From Kordiimonas lipolytica (GTDB taxonomy: Bacteria; Pseudomonadota; Alphaproteobacteria; Sphingomonadales; Kordiimonadaceae), in contig NZ_LRUB01000017.1 in assembly GCF_001550065.1 (NCBI RefSeq), positions 186,001 to 250,000 of the forward strand: DNA of 64,000 nucleotides, given 5' to 3'. Each line of letters starts with the position of its first letter. Position 1 is the first letter of the stretch. The notes under the pieces are model-generated. The model was not told the DNA's origin. It saw only the letters and a list, made by a program, of their open reading frames with translations, and did no database searches. This document shows, one piece after another, positions 53,809-62,958 of the stretch. The translations under genes were made by a program, and so were the position numbers.

Positions 53809-53851
53809 CGACAGAAGGGGATAGATCATCCAACAGTTAGGGGAGGGACCG

Positions 53852-54280
53852 ATGAATGTTGGAAAATTTATCCTGAATATAGTTGTTGCGTTTATTGCCT
53901 TTGGCATTCTCTACACAGTAGGGCCGATGATGTTTGCGGATGCCTTTGAAGCCAGCATGATGGCTTTGAAGCCACAAGAAGAAACAGTGGTACCAATAAT
54001 GGGCTATCACCTTGTGCAGACAATCGCCTTCGTGTGGCTGTTCGGCAAGGCTGTCGGCAGTGCAGACCTGAAGGCTGGTGCCATGTTCGGGTTCATGGTG
54101 GGGCTTTACCTGCTGGCAACTGACAACATTTGGTACACCATGCTGAAGGATTTCCCGCAGGAGACACGCTTGCCGCTTGATATCATGCATCTGGTGTTTG
54201 GTGCCATTGTCGGCGCGCTGATGTCCTTCATGTGGGGCAAGGGCATGGGCTTTGGCGCAGGCGAGGCCGCTGCTGATTAG
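53852..54280 (+). CDS. Small integral membrane protein of unknown function
   Basis: The 142-aa protein has four hydrophobic helices (about 5-25, 48-68, 74-95 and 115-138), with short polar loops containing DNIWYTMLKDFPQETR. AGGGGAGGGACC precedes the ATG. It resembles small membrane proteins of the alphaproteobacteria, without a known family by eye. It is followed by a four-base overlap with the convergent aminotransferase gene. Confidence 0.7.
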   Translation: MNVGKFILNIVVAFIAFGILYTVGPMMFADAFEASMMALKPQEETVVPIMGYHLVQTIAFVWLFGKAVGSADLKAGAMFGFMVGLYLLATDNIWYTMLKDFPQETRLPLDIMHLVFGAIVGALMSFMWGKGMGFGAGEAAAD

Positions 54281-55134
54281 GTGCCCATGAAGGCCTTGTA
54301 GGCTTCAACCAACCGTTTGGCGACGGGGCCCGGGGTGCCGTCGCCAATCTTTTGCCCGTCAAGCGTGATGATCGGCATGGCGCAGCTGGTGCTGGATGTG
54401 AGGAACATCTCAGCGGCGCCCAGTGCTTCCTCCAGCGTGAAGGCGCGCTCTTCCACTTTCATCTGCAGGTCTTTGGCCACCTTCATCACGCTTGCCCGTG
54501 TAACGCCGGGCAGGATGTTGTCAGCCGTTGACCGTGTTACCAGCGTGCCGTCTTTCGTTACCATCCAGATATTGGTGCTGCTGCCCTCAGTCACATGGCC
54601 AGCCTGGTCATACATGACAGCCTCAAACGCGCCTGCCTCGCGCGCGGCCTGCTTGGCCAGGATATTCGGCAGAAGTGATGTGGATTTCACATCGCACCGG
54701 CCCCAGCGGATGTCCGGCTGACTTGATGCCGCGACGCCCTCTTTCAGCGCGCGCTCGGTAATCGCGTCGAAGTTCAGCCGTTTGGCTGTAACCACCATTG
54801 CGGGCCAGGGCGTCTGCGCTGGGAACGGATGGTCCCTTGGGGCAACGCCGCGTGTGATCTGGAGATAGAGGAATCCATCCTTGATGCGGTTCCGGCGCAC
54901 TACTTCCTTAAGTACAAACCGCATGGGCCCACGGTCCATCGGGGCCATCATCTGAAGTTCTCCCAGCGATCGCCATAGCCGGTCGAGGTGAGGCTCGAGG
55001 TCGATCAATTTACCATGCCTGATGGATACGCCCTCATAAACACCGTCGGCAAACTGGTAGCCGCGGTCGTCAATATGAACATAGGCTTCCGACATGGGCA
55101 CATAGGCACCATTTACATAGGCAATGCGGGACAT
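54277..55134 (-). CDS. D-amino-acid-transaminase-like class IV aminotransferase
   Basis: The 285-aa pyridoxal-phosphate enzyme begins MSRIAYVNGAYVPMSEAYVHIDDRGYQFADGVYEG, typical of D-amino acid transaminases. It carries KSTSLLPNILAKQAAREAG with the catalytic Lys, and VTEGSSTNIWMV (E-G-x-S-x-N) for PLP. Branched-chain aminotransferases and aminodeoxychorismate lyase share the fold, but the pattern fits D-alanine transaminase best. It could supply D-alanine or D-glutamate. The MFS gene follows upstream on the same strand, ending 5 bases before it. Confidence 0.85.
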   Translation of the reverse strand: MSRIAYVNGAYVPMSEAYVHIDDRGYQFADGVYEGVSIRHGKLIDLEPHLDRLWRSLGELQMMAPMDRGPMRFVLKEVVRRNRIKDGFLYLQITRGVAPRDHPFPAQTPWPAMVVTAKRLNFDAITERALKEGVAASSQPDIRWGRCDVKSTSLLPNILAKQAAREAGAFEAVMYDQAGHVTEGSSTNIWMVTKDGTLVTRSTADNILPGVTRASVMKVAKDLQMKVEERAFTLEEALGAAEMFLTSSTSCAMPIITLDGQKIGDGTPGPVAKRLVEAYKAFMGT

Positions 55135-55139
55135 GGGGG

Positions 55140-56375
55140 TTACTCCTGACCGGGCTCTAGGATCTCTTGTTCGCCTTCATCTTCAAGCGGCTTGATGGCG
55201 AGAATGAGAATAACCGCAGGGAAAATTATGGCAACCACGGTGATGGTCAGTGCCATCAGTCCCTTGAGGATAAAGGGGGCGACTATGGCTGTGCCAAGTG
55301 CCGCGATCCCGGTGGTCGCCAGGATGATGATGGCAGAGGCGCGCTCATCATCGCCGTGGCTGGCCGAAAGCGCCCGCACGAACCCTGCGCCGCCGCGGAT
55401 GCCAAGGCCTGTATTCAATACCCAGAAGAGCGTGGCCAGGTCTGTCGGATCGTTTTTGCCTGTAACGGCATAGACAGCCAGAAGCAGTGTCCCCAGAAGG
55501 GACAGCCAGGTTCCGGCTGTGATGATGGCTTCAACGCCCCAGCGTTTGACAAAATTACCTGCAAGGTTTGCCGACAGGATGAAGCAGCTGACGCCGATGA
55601 ACTGCATCAGGATAAAGTCGTCGATCGTGCCGTCCATTGTCTGGATGATTACTGCGGGCGCGGAGAAGACGAACGTCAGCAGGCCGCCTAGGATCAGCGC
55701 ATGGCTCAGGCCATAGCGCAGGAATGTAGGGTTCGAGATTACTTTCATATAGCTTGAGGGGGCGTCGCCTATCTTGCGGCCGATATGCGGCAATAGGGAG
55801 GGGATGACAAAGACGATCAGGCAGATAATCAGGCACAAGACGCCTGTCAGATTGAACGACATCTGCCAGCCGTAAGCCTTGTGCATCCAGGCGCCGGCGA
55901 TGGGGGCGAGGCCGGGCACCAGGGCTTCGATACTGCCCATAGCGCTGATGGCGCGCACAGCACCCAGTTCGGAAAACAGGCCCCGGATCAGGCCGGGAGC
56001 CAATACGGCTGAACCACTGGCCGCCGCCCCCTGCAGCAGCCTGAGCGCGTTAAGTGTCCAGATATCGGTAGCGAAACTTGCGGCCAATGAGACAAGAGCA
56101 AAAGCCGCAAGGGATGCGATAAACAGGCGTCTGCGCCCAAAATAGCTGGCAAGGGTGCCAAACAACAGAAGCCCAACCGTCGAACCTGCAACATAGGCTG
56201 CCAACACAAGCTGCGCATTTGCCTGGGTAGTGCCGAATATTTCCGGCATGAAAGGCACCGACGGCAGCACCAGATCAATCCCCGCGAGCCCCATCACTGT
56301 GCCTGCGACAATTGTCAGGAAGGCAAGGATTGCCCTTGTAGGCGGGTGCTTTTTATCTTTGGTGTGGCTTGTCAT
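55140..56375 (-). CDS. MFS drug-efflux transporter (Bcr/CflA type)
   Basis: I take the ATG at 56373-56375 as the start, with GGAGAAGG upstream. The 411-aa protein has about 12 membrane helices, and the motifs GIDLVLPSVPFMPEIFG (the Bcr-like D-x-x-L-P-x-x-P) and GTLASYFGRRRLFIASL (MFS loop 2-3). A proton-linked exporter of drugs or metabolites is likely. It is upstream of the aminotransferase gene with a five-base gap, so the two form one transcription unit. Confidence 0.88.
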   Translation of the reverse strand: MTSHTKDKKHPPTRAILAFLTIVAGTVMGLAGIDLVLPSVPFMPEIFGTTQANAQLVLAAYVAGSTVGLLLFGTLASYFGRRRLFIASLAAFALVSLAASFATDIWTLNALRLLQGAAASGSAVLAPGLIRGLFSELGAVRAISAMGSIEALVPGLAPIAGAWMHKAYGWQMSFNLTGVLCLIICLIVFVIPSLLPHIGRKIGDAPSSYMKVISNPTFLRYGLSHALILGGLLTFVFSAPAVIIQTMDGTIDDFILMQFIGVSCFILSANLAGNFVKRWGVEAIITAGTWLSLLGTLLLAVYAVTGKNDPTDLATLFWVLNTGLGIRGGAGFVRALSASHGDDERASAIIILATTGIAALGTAIVAPFILKGLMALTITVVAIIFPAVILILAIKPLEDEGEQEILEPGQE

Positions 56376-56453
56376 GCCCTTCTCCATCGCGCAATTTTCA
56401 GCGTCGTTGAATCGGGCTTATATCAGCATTTAAAATATAAAGAAATCTTTATA

Positions 56454-57380
56454 TTATGATGTCCGAGCTGAGTGTTTGAGTGGCGTTGGCTGCACATAGC
56501 CGTTCCGTACAATGCAGTCCTGGAACTGATGCACCAGTTCCACGATGGTCTCTGGTGCTTCAATCTGCGGGAAATGACCAATGCCCGGTAGGCGCACAAC
56601 TTTCATGCCGATCTCGCGCTCGATACCGTCCGCGGCGTGCGCACCGGACACAGGGTCAGCCAAGCCGTTGATCAGCATCATCGGCGCGATGGTTTGTTTG
56701 AGAGCGCCAACCCAGCGGTCAGCGTGCTCCTGCCGTTCATGCATGTAGCGGATGCGGCGGGCAAAAGCGCCGCGACCATTCACGCCGAGCATGGCGGGCC
56801 AGAATTCTTCCAGCATCTTGCCGCTTGGCCGGGTGTTGGGGCCAAAGACATCTGCAAAACCAGTAAGGAATTTCTTCTTGGATGCAGAGCGCGCGATCAG
56901 CGGCCCGGCCTTGCCGGCAAGCAGCGTCTGGACGGTGCGGGGACGGTGCAGGTGCGGCAGCATGCCACCATTCAGGAACAGTACGCTCTTGATCCGGAAG
57001 GAGAGCTTGCCCTCGTTTTGGCGCGCCAGCAGTTCCTGCGTTACGGTGTCGCCCACGTCGTGCGCTAGGATATGTGCTTCATTCACTTCCCTGTGCGCCA
57101 TCAAGGCTTCAAGCATATCTGCCTGGTCCATGATGGTGCAGGTCTTCTTGCGGCTGTTGAGCGACCGGCCATAATCCATCAGGTCCGGTACGATCATATG
57201 GAAATCCTTGATCAGGTCTTTGGAAACCCAGGCCCAATCCCAACTGCAGGTGGGGAAACCATGCAGGGTCAACAGCACCTCGCCGCTACCGCCACGCTGG
57301 TAGTAGATATGGTGATCCTGCCACTCGAAATATTTGCCGCACTTGCCCCATTTTTCGAGCGTCATTGGCGCTTGTTGCAT
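56454..57380 (-). CDS. Alpha/beta hydrolase with Asp nucleophile (epoxide hydrolase / dehalogenase / MEST-like)
   Basis: From the ATG at 57378-57380 the product is 308 aa. It has the oxyanion motif LTLHGFPTCSWDWAWVSKDL and the nucleophile elbow HILAHDVGDTV, where Asp rather than Ser follows His, as in epoxide hydrolases and haloalkane dehalogenases. The acid lies in LINGLADPVSG and the His in GIGHFPQIEAPE. The G-F-P-T-x-S-x-D-W spelling recalls the MEST subgroup. The substrate is unknown. A longer start at 57446 would overlap the HNH gene. Confidence 0.82.
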   Translation of the reverse strand: MQQAPMTLEKWGKCGKYFEWQDHHIYYQRGGSGEVLLTLHGFPTCSWDWAWVSKDLIKDFHMIVPDLMDYGRSLNSRKKTCTIMDQADMLEALMAHREVNEAHILAHDVGDTVTQELLARQNEGKLSFRIKSVLFLNGGMLPHLHRPRTVQTLLAGKAGPLIARSASKKKFLTGFADVFGPNTRPSGKMLEEFWPAMLGVNGRGAFARRIRYMHERQEHADRWVGALKQTIAPMMLINGLADPVSGAHAADGIEREIGMKVVRLPGIGHFPQIEAPETIVELVHQFQDCIVRNGYVQPTPLKHSARTS

Positions 57381-57426
57381 GTTTCCATCCAGCTTAGTTT
57401 CTTTTTCGCTGGCGGGGACATACCCT

Positions 57427-57717
57427 CTAACGGCGCCTTTTTCCACCCTTGGGCTTGGTCTTGCGGTAAAAATCGGCGGGTTTTCCCTTCAGCCACTCTA
57501 TGAACAGGCTGATTTCCTCCGATTGCCGCAGAGCCTCAATGGTTGAGAAGCGTTTTGCCAGCTCTTTCTCGTTAAATAGGGCGTGAATCTTGCGGTGGCA
57601 AATCGGATGTAGCGGAATGGTTTCCCGGCCGCCCTGACTTTTCGGGATTAGGTGATGCATTTCAACGGCTTGGCCGAGCGGGCGATCACATAACGGACAT
57701 GTGTTTTTCTCTTCCAT
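57427..57717 (-). CDS. HNH endonuclease-like protein
   Basis: From the ATG at 57715-57717 the product is 96 aa. It has a CPLC zinc knuckle, then MHHLIPKSQGGRETIPLHPICHRKIHALF, the HNH core (H-H, then N replaced by the second His region, then H). The C-terminus is very basic (YRKTKPKGGKRRR), consistent with DNA binding. Stand-alone HNH proteins of this size are common and usually uncharacterised. The alpha/beta hydrolase gene starts 46 bp further along on the same strand. Confidence 0.78.
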   Translation of the reverse strand: MEEKNTCPLCDRPLGQAVEMHHLIPKSQGGRETIPLHPICHRKIHALFNEKELAKRFSTIEALRQSEEISLFIEWLKGKPADFYRKTKPKGGKRRR

Positions 57718-57851
57718 CGCTCTATATGTATACCGTGTGAGAGAATTATAAAGTCCGGACGGGGGTCTCCCGGTTGCGCACTGGGAAGTCTGGATGTCAG
57801 TTGCCGCGTCGACTATGATGCGCGCAAGCAAATCAATTACAGGGGACAGGG

Positions 57852-60479
57852 ATGATCAAAAATATCGTCAATCGTTTGGTTAGTCGGAGTGTCGGGGCCA
57901 GTGTCGCGGTAGTGCTCATGGCGACAGGCGCTTTCGCCGAACCGCTGGACTATTTCCTCATTGAAGGCACCGACTATGACCAGACTGTGGCCAAGCCAGC
58001 AGAAGTGTTTGGTCATGACATCGGTGACCAGCCAATCCGGCATGACCTGATGGTGGCCTATATTCGCGAGCTCGCGTCCGCCAGTCCGCGCATGGTGGTG
58101 GAAACCATTGGCTATAGCCATGAGCGTCGGCCGATCCTTTTCATCACCGTCTCCAGCCCGGAAAACCTCGCGCGTCTCGAAGAAATTCGCCAGAATCATC
58201 TGTTGCGCAGCAACCCTGAAACCGCATCGCAGGCCTCTGATGACCTGCCGGTCGTTACCTGGCTGAACTACGGTGTGCATGGCGCTGAATCCAGCGGTAT
58301 GGATGCGGCGGTCCCGGCGCTTTATCATCTTGCGTCGGCTCGCGGCGACAAAATCAACGATACGCTTGAGAACAGCGTGATCCTGATTACCGCGATTTTC
58401 AACCCGGACGGTCACGCCCGCCGTGGTGCCTGGGTAACGCAGTATGGCTCTGACGTAAGAGCCACCGACCCGGAACACGAGGTGCATAAACAGATCTGGC
58501 CGGGTGGGCGCACCAACCACTATTGGTTTGACCTCAACCGCCAGTGGCTGTTGCAGACCCAGCCTGAAAGCCGCGCGTGGCTGACCCAGTGGCACAAGTG
58601 GAAGCCGCAGGTGTCGGCTGACTTCCACGAGATGGGCCCCAACAGTACCTATTATTTCCACCCAGGTGTGCCGACGCGGAAATACCCGCTGATCCCTACC
58701 AGGGGGCGGGAACTTCTTGTTGAGCTCGCGGACTATCACCAGCAAACGCTTGACCGCGAAAAGTCGCTCTATTTTTCCGAAGAGGGCTTCGACAACTATT
58801 ATATCGGCAAGGGGTCGACCTACCCGCAGGTCAACGGCTCTCTCGGTGTTCTCTTTGAAGCCGGTGCCCAGATGGGTATTGCGCGCGAAAGCGACCAGGG
58901 CATCAAGACCTACGCCAACAACATCCGCAACCATCTTCTGACCAGTCTGTCGACTATTGAGGGTGCGGCTGCTATGCGGGCCAGCCTGCATGCATATCAG
59001 CGCGAGTTCTATGAGACCGCGATGGAAGCGGCCAAGCATGATGATGTAAGTGGTTATGTGTTTCAGGCGCCGGAAGACCCTGTTCGCCTGCACAAATTTA
59101 TCGAGCTTTTGGGTCGCCATGACGTGAAAGCCTACGCGCTGAATGGTAGCTTGAGGGCAGATGGCCGTATTTTTGGCGAAGGAGCTTTTGTTGTGCCGAT
59201 GAACCAGCGGCAATACCGCATGGCAAAAGCGCTCTTTAACCGCATCACGGAGTTTCCAGACAAGGTCTTCTATGACGTGTCGGGCTGGACGCTCCCGCTC
59301 GCCTACGGCCTTGATTATGCCGAATTGAAAGGCAGCCTGCGTGGCAAAATCGGCGATGAGGCACCTGATGCATACAAGGTGGCGGCCGAGCCGCAGGAAG
59401 CGCCTTACGCCTATGTGTTCCGTTGGTCTGACTATTACGCGCCGCGCGCTGTGTCGCGGCTTCTTGAAGCGGGCGTTATGGCGCGTGTTTCCAAGGAACC
59501 TATCCGCGTTCAGACAACCAGTGGCGTTATTTCGTTCGATCGGGGCGCCATCATTGTGCAGCGTGACTTGCAAACCGTTCCTGCCAACGACATTCATGCG
59601 CTGATGAAAGAGATCGCGGCTGATAACGATCTGATCATTCACGCCGCGACATCGGGCCATACGCTGGATGCCGGCGCAGACCTTGGCGGCCGCAATTCTG
59701 TGACTGACCTCAAGCCCATCAAGCCGCTTCTGGTAGTGGGCGGCAAGATGTCCCCCTATGACGCGGGCGAGGTATGGCACCTTCTGGATCACCGGATGAA
59801 TATGCCGGTCACGCTTGTGCGCCAGGACCGCCTCAAAAGTATCGACATGCGCCGTTATACGCACCTCATTCTTGTTGGCGGTCGCGGCGACGTGTTGCCC
59901 AAAGATATGGCGGATGACCTCAAGGCGTGGGTGAAGGGCGGAGGCACAATTATAGCCTCCCGCCAGGGGGCTGACTGGGCCGCCAAATATATCACCGGAA
60001 ACGGCAAGAAGGACGAGAAGGATGAGAACAAGGATGATGCAGTGCCTGCGCGCCTCGCCTACGCTGACAAAGGCCAGAAGGATGCAGAGCATGTCATTGG
60101 TGGCGCTCTTTTTGAGAGTGACCTGGACATAACGCACCCGATGGGCTTTGGTCTTGTGCGCCGCATGATGGCGTCCAACAAGAACACCGCCACTAAGCTT
60201 CCCGTGCCGAAAGACCCATACGCTCAGGTCGCCGTTTATACGGAGAGCCCGCTGTTGTCTGGCTATGCGTCTGAGCGGCGGATTTCAGAACTGAAGGGCA
60301 CGCCGATGATGACGGCTGAGCGCATGGGGGAAGGGGCGATTATTCTGTTTGCAGACAACCCCAATTTCCGGGCCACCTATCTGGGTACGGAAAAGCTGTT
60401 CCTGAATGCGCTCTTCTTCTCGACAGCCTTTGACCGGTCATACGCTGACGAGGCAGATGAACAGGCCGTTGAAGAATAG
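57852..60479 (+). CDS. M14 family zinc carboxypeptidase
   Basis: The 875-aa protein has a signal peptide (to about residue 29, GAFA). The zinc ligands are His143 and Glu146 in YGVHGAESSG and His259 in SADFHEMGP. The catalytic Glu is Glu336 in GVLFEAGAQ. NPDGHARRG and FDLNRQW (substrate contacts) are also seen. This is a large M14 carboxypeptidase with a long C-terminal extension. It probably degrades peptides outside the cytoplasm, feeding peptide uptake by TonB-dependent receptors (inference). A strong terminator follows. Confidence 0.92.
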   Translation: MIKNIVNRLVSRSVGASVAVVLMATGAFAEPLDYFLIEGTDYDQTVAKPAEVFGHDIGDQPIRHDLMVAYIRELASASPRMVVETIGYSHERRPILFITVSSPENLARLEEIRQNHLLRSNPETASQASDDLPVVTWLNYGVHGAESSGMDAAVPALYHLASARGDKINDTLENSVILITAIFNPDGHARRGAWVTQYGSDVRATDPEHEVHKQIWPGGRTNHYWFDLNRQWLLQTQPESRAWLTQWHKWKPQVSADFHEMGPNSTYYFHPGVPTRKYPLIPTRGRELLVELADYHQQTLDREKSLYFSEEGFDNYYIGKGSTYPQVNGSLGVLFEAGAQMGIARESDQGIKTYANNIRNHLLTSLSTIEGAAAMRASLHAYQREFYETAMEAAKHDDVSGYVFQAPEDPVRLHKFIELLGRHDVKAYALNGSLRADGRIFGEGAFVVPMNQRQYRMAKALFNRITEFPDKVFYDVSGWTLPLAYGLDYAELKGSLRGKIGDEAPDAYKVAAEPQEAPYAYVFRWSDYYAPRAVSRLLEAGVMARVSKEPIRVQTTSGVISFDRGAIIVQRDLQTVPANDIHALMKEIAADNDLIIHAATSGHTLDAGADLGGRNSVTDLKPIKPLLVVGGKMSPYDAGEVWHLLDHRMNMPVTLVRQDRLKSIDMRRYTHLILVGGRGDVLPKDMADDLKAWVKGGGTIIASRQGADWAAKYITGNGKKDEKDENKDDAVPARLAYADKGQKDAEHVIGGALFESDLDITHPMGFGLVRRMMASNKNTATKLPVPKDPYAQVAVYTESPLLSGYASERRISELKGTPMMTAERMGEGAIILFADNPNFRATYLGTEKLFLNALFFSTAFDRSYADEADEQAVEE

Positions 60480-60506
60480 TCACCAGCTATCAGTCTGGAC
60501 CTTTCA

Positions 60507-60535
60507 AAAGCCGCGGTTCGCCGCGGCTTTTTTTG
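60507..60535 (+). terminator. Terminator after the M14 peptidase gene
   Basis: AAAGCCGCGG-TTCG-CCGCGGCTTT (60507-60530) is followed by further T residues. Confidence 0.92.
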
Positions 60536-60630
60536 TGTGATCCATGCGGGCATTTCGCGACGTATGACGGGTAAGAAGGTTGAAAAATATCGCGGCCGAA
60601 CGGCTGCCAACAAGACAGCGCGAGGTAGTT

Positions 60631-61392
60631 ATGCTGAAATGCTTTCAGGCCGCATTGGTGGGGATTGTGGCGATCTTTTTGTCTGCCCCAGGTCAGGCTC
60701 AGGGCGGGCCTCCGAAATGGTCGGTGGGTGCAATAGGCATCTATGGAACTTCACCGTTCGCGGCGGAGGACGGCGAGTTTAACGCGTTCCCCTATATCTC
60801 TTATAACGGGGACCGGTTCTTCATTCAGGGGCTGCAAATGGGATATCATCTGCTGAAGCCCGCAGACGACGTGCCTCTTGCGTTCTCAATCGACCTCGTC
60901 GGTGCGGCACGGATGTTGCCCGGTTCCAGCCGTAACAAGGTGACAGCAGACGCCGGTGTTCGTTTCGGCCTTGAGGGTACTTTCGGTAAGCTGACAGTCT
61001 CGGGGCTTCATGACGCTACAGGGACGTCAGGCGGCATGGAGCTGCAGGCTGCCTATAGCTATACCTTCCGCTCCGACAAGCTCGATGTCACGCCTAGGGT
61101 TGGCGTCAGTTGGCAGGACCAGGACCTGACGAATTACCTTTGGGGCACGACGCCGGAGCAGCAGGCCAGAATGATTGAAAAAGAAAAGGCGGTTATCCTG
61201 CCGGTTTTCCAGCCGAACACCAAGGCTCTCAACCTGGAGGCTGGCGTTATGGCCATTTATAAGCTCAGTGGCAGCGTAAGCCTGATCAGCCTTGTCAATG
61301 CCATCTATCTGGACAAAGACATCCGCGTCAGCCCAGCCATTGACAAAGACTATCAGCTTTCTGTGGCGCTCGGGCTGTCCTACAGTTTTTAG
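60631..61392 (+). CDS. MipA/OmpV family outer-membrane protein
   Basis: From the ATG at 60631 (GAGG upstream) the product is 253 aa, with a signal peptide (ALVGIVAIFLSAPGQAQ). The mature part is an outer-membrane barrel with WSVGAIGIYGTSPFAAEDGEFNAFPYISYNGDRFFIQG near the start and a terminal beta strand ending in Phe (LSVALGLSYSF). It matches MipA/OmpV, which has been linked to MltA-dependent murein assembly and to porin-like roles. A frame also opens at 60580 but has no signal-peptide layout. Confidence 0.85.
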   Translation: MLKCFQAALVGIVAIFLSAPGQAQGGPPKWSVGAIGIYGTSPFAAEDGEFNAFPYISYNGDRFFIQGLQMGYHLLKPADDVPLAFSIDLVGAARMLPGSSRNKVTADAGVRFGLEGTFGKLTVSGLHDATGTSGGMELQAAYSYTFRSDKLDVTPRVGVSWQDQDLTNYLWGTTPEQQARMIEKEKAVILPVFQPNTKALNLEAGVMAIYKLSGSVSLISLVNAIYLDKDIRVSPAIDKDYQLSVALGLSYSF

Positions 61393-61395
61393 GTG

Positions 61396-62055
61396 TCAGG
61401 CGTTGGATTCTTCCGGCAGCTTGCCAAATGGTAGTTTGCTGGGCAGGGAAGGTCGTTCGATGGGATTGTTTGAAACGCCGTAAACATCCAATGGTTCGAT
61501 CTGCATGCTTGCGGCACTCTCATCAAAGAGGCGAGCCTCTTCCTCTGTATCAAACTCGAAAACAATACCAAGGCAAGTATGTGATTTGGCTCCGGGGTCA
61601 AGCCAAACATCAATGGTATTACTAGCCCTGTCGGCTAGGTTGGATGGATTGACAGTCTGCAGCCGGACGCGAGCAACATAGACCCCAGTGTCTTTGTTTC
61701 GGAACGTGGCCGAAACGAACCGCCGGTATGGCGTGTATTCGCTTGTGCCAAAGGCGCAGGCACTGAATTCGTCATGGACACGGATGTCGGAAAATTCGAC
61801 CTGGGCAGCTTGTGAAACTGCATAGCCATTGGTGCAGTGGCCCTTGATCTGGCGGTCGCTGCGCCCTTGTGCGAGTTGCAAGCCCGCCTTGCGGCATGCC
61901 TGCCATCCGGTCAGTGTGCCTTCCATGCCGTCAGGGGTATAGAATCGGTTTGGGGTTTGCGCTTCGGGGAGCGCAAGCGGCATCAAGGCTTCGGCAATGC
62001 TGACGCCAATAATCAGCGTCAAAATGAAAAGTCCCTGAAGAATGGCTTTGGTCAT
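61396..62055 (-). CDS. Hypothetical protein with N-terminal signal anchor
   Basis: The 219-aa protein begins with a hydrophobic segment (ILQGLFILTLIIGVSIAEA) and continues as a soluble, mixed domain with three Cys (QACRKAG, HCTNGY, FSACAFG) and a further Cys in SHTCLGIVFEF. No family is recognised. It ends three bases after the convergent MipA/OmpV gene. Confidence 0.65.
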   Translation of the reverse strand: MTKAILQGLFILTLIIGVSIAEALMPLALPEAQTPNRFYTPDGMEGTLTGWQACRKAGLQLAQGRSDRQIKGHCTNGYAVSQAAQVEFSDIRVHDEFSACAFGTSEYTPYRRFVSATFRNKDTGVYVARVRLQTVNPSNLADRASNTIDVWLDPGAKSHTCLGIVFEFDTEEEARLFDESAASMQIEPLDVYGVSNNPIERPSLPSKLPFGKLPEESNA

Positions 62056-62152
62056 GGCTCGACTCCCCTTTTTGTCGGGCTTCAGAGTGATGCCAAAATG
62101 TAAAAAAAGGTTGAATGTTGGCTCGATATTTCAACTTTTACGATGAAGGGCT

Positions 62153-62893
62153 TTACGCAGTGAAAACGCGGTCACGTCCCAGGCGCTTGGCTTCATACAT
62201 GGCGGCGTCGGCGCGCTCGGCGAAGGATTTTGCGCCTTCGTCTGTCGCCAGTGTGACCACGCCCAGAGACATAGTGACGGACAGCTCTGTGGTCCCGTCA
62301 ACCGTCACGGTCAATTCATGCATGACTTCCCGGAGTCGTTCGGCCAGTTGGGTGGCCTGCTCGAGCGATGTGTGCGGCAGGAGGACGGCAAACTCTTCCC
62401 CGCCGACCCTGGCCAAAAGCTCGTTCCGGCGCAGCACGCCTGAAACGCATTCTGCAACGGCCAAAAGCACCATATCGCCCGCGCCGTGGCCATAGGTATC
62501 ATTGACCCGTTTAAAATGATCCAGGTCGAAAAACACCAGCGAAAGCGGCGTGCCCTGGCGGCGGGCATCAATGATTTCTGCATCAAGGCGATCGCGGAAG
62601 TGCCTCAGGTTATAGAGGCCCGTAAGCGTATCCCGGAGCGACCTTTGTTGCATCAGGCTTTCCTGTTTGCCGACATAGGACCCAAAAACAGCGAAGACAA
62701 GCATGGTGCCGAAGAGCATATAAAGATAGAGAGGCAGGTTTTCGGAAATGTCGGTTCGCAGGTTGATGCCGCGCAGCAGCTGAATGCAGGCCCAACCAAG
62801 GGGTGCGCCGCTGCCCATGATCATGCCTTGAAGCGTGCGCCATATGATCAGGCGGCGTGCTGTGCGGTTGGATAGTACCTGCCTGTAATGCAT
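62153..62893 (-). CDS. Diguanylate cyclase (GGDEF domain) with two membrane helices
   Basis: The 246-aa protein has two hydrophobic segments (about 20-40 and 54-75) and a GGDEF domain (about 85-246) with RDTLTGLYNLRHF, LVFFDLDHFKRVNDTYGHGAGD and ARVGGEEFAVLLP. GGEEF (164-168) is an active signature. The inhibitory I-site reads RRNE instead of RxxD, so product inhibition may be altered. It makes c-di-GMP, possibly sensed by the TipF-like protein at 21.6 kb (inference). Confidence 0.92.
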   Translation of the reverse strand: MHYRQVLSNRTARRLIIWRTLQGMIMGSGAPLGWACIQLLRGINLRTDISENLPLYLYMLFGTMLVFAVFGSYVGKQESLMQQRSLRDTLTGLYNLRHFRDRLDAEIIDARRQGTPLSLVFFDLDHFKRVNDTYGHGAGDMVLLAVAECVSGVLRRNELLARVGGEEFAVLLPHTSLEQATQLAERLREVMHELTVTVDGTTELSVTMSLGVVTLATDEGAKSFAERADAAMYEAKRLGRDRVFTA

Positions 62894-62958
62894 GGGCCCC
62901 TCATTTCCCCTTGCCCCCGTTGATGTTTTTTAGCGCGGTCCGGTTGTGATACCAACCT

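Noticed and set aside
57837..60137. Minus-strand open frame (766 codons) opposite the M14 carboxypeptidase
   Set aside because: It mirrors the high GC codon bias of the peptidase gene. The peptidase has all zinc ligands; the antisense frame shows no motif.
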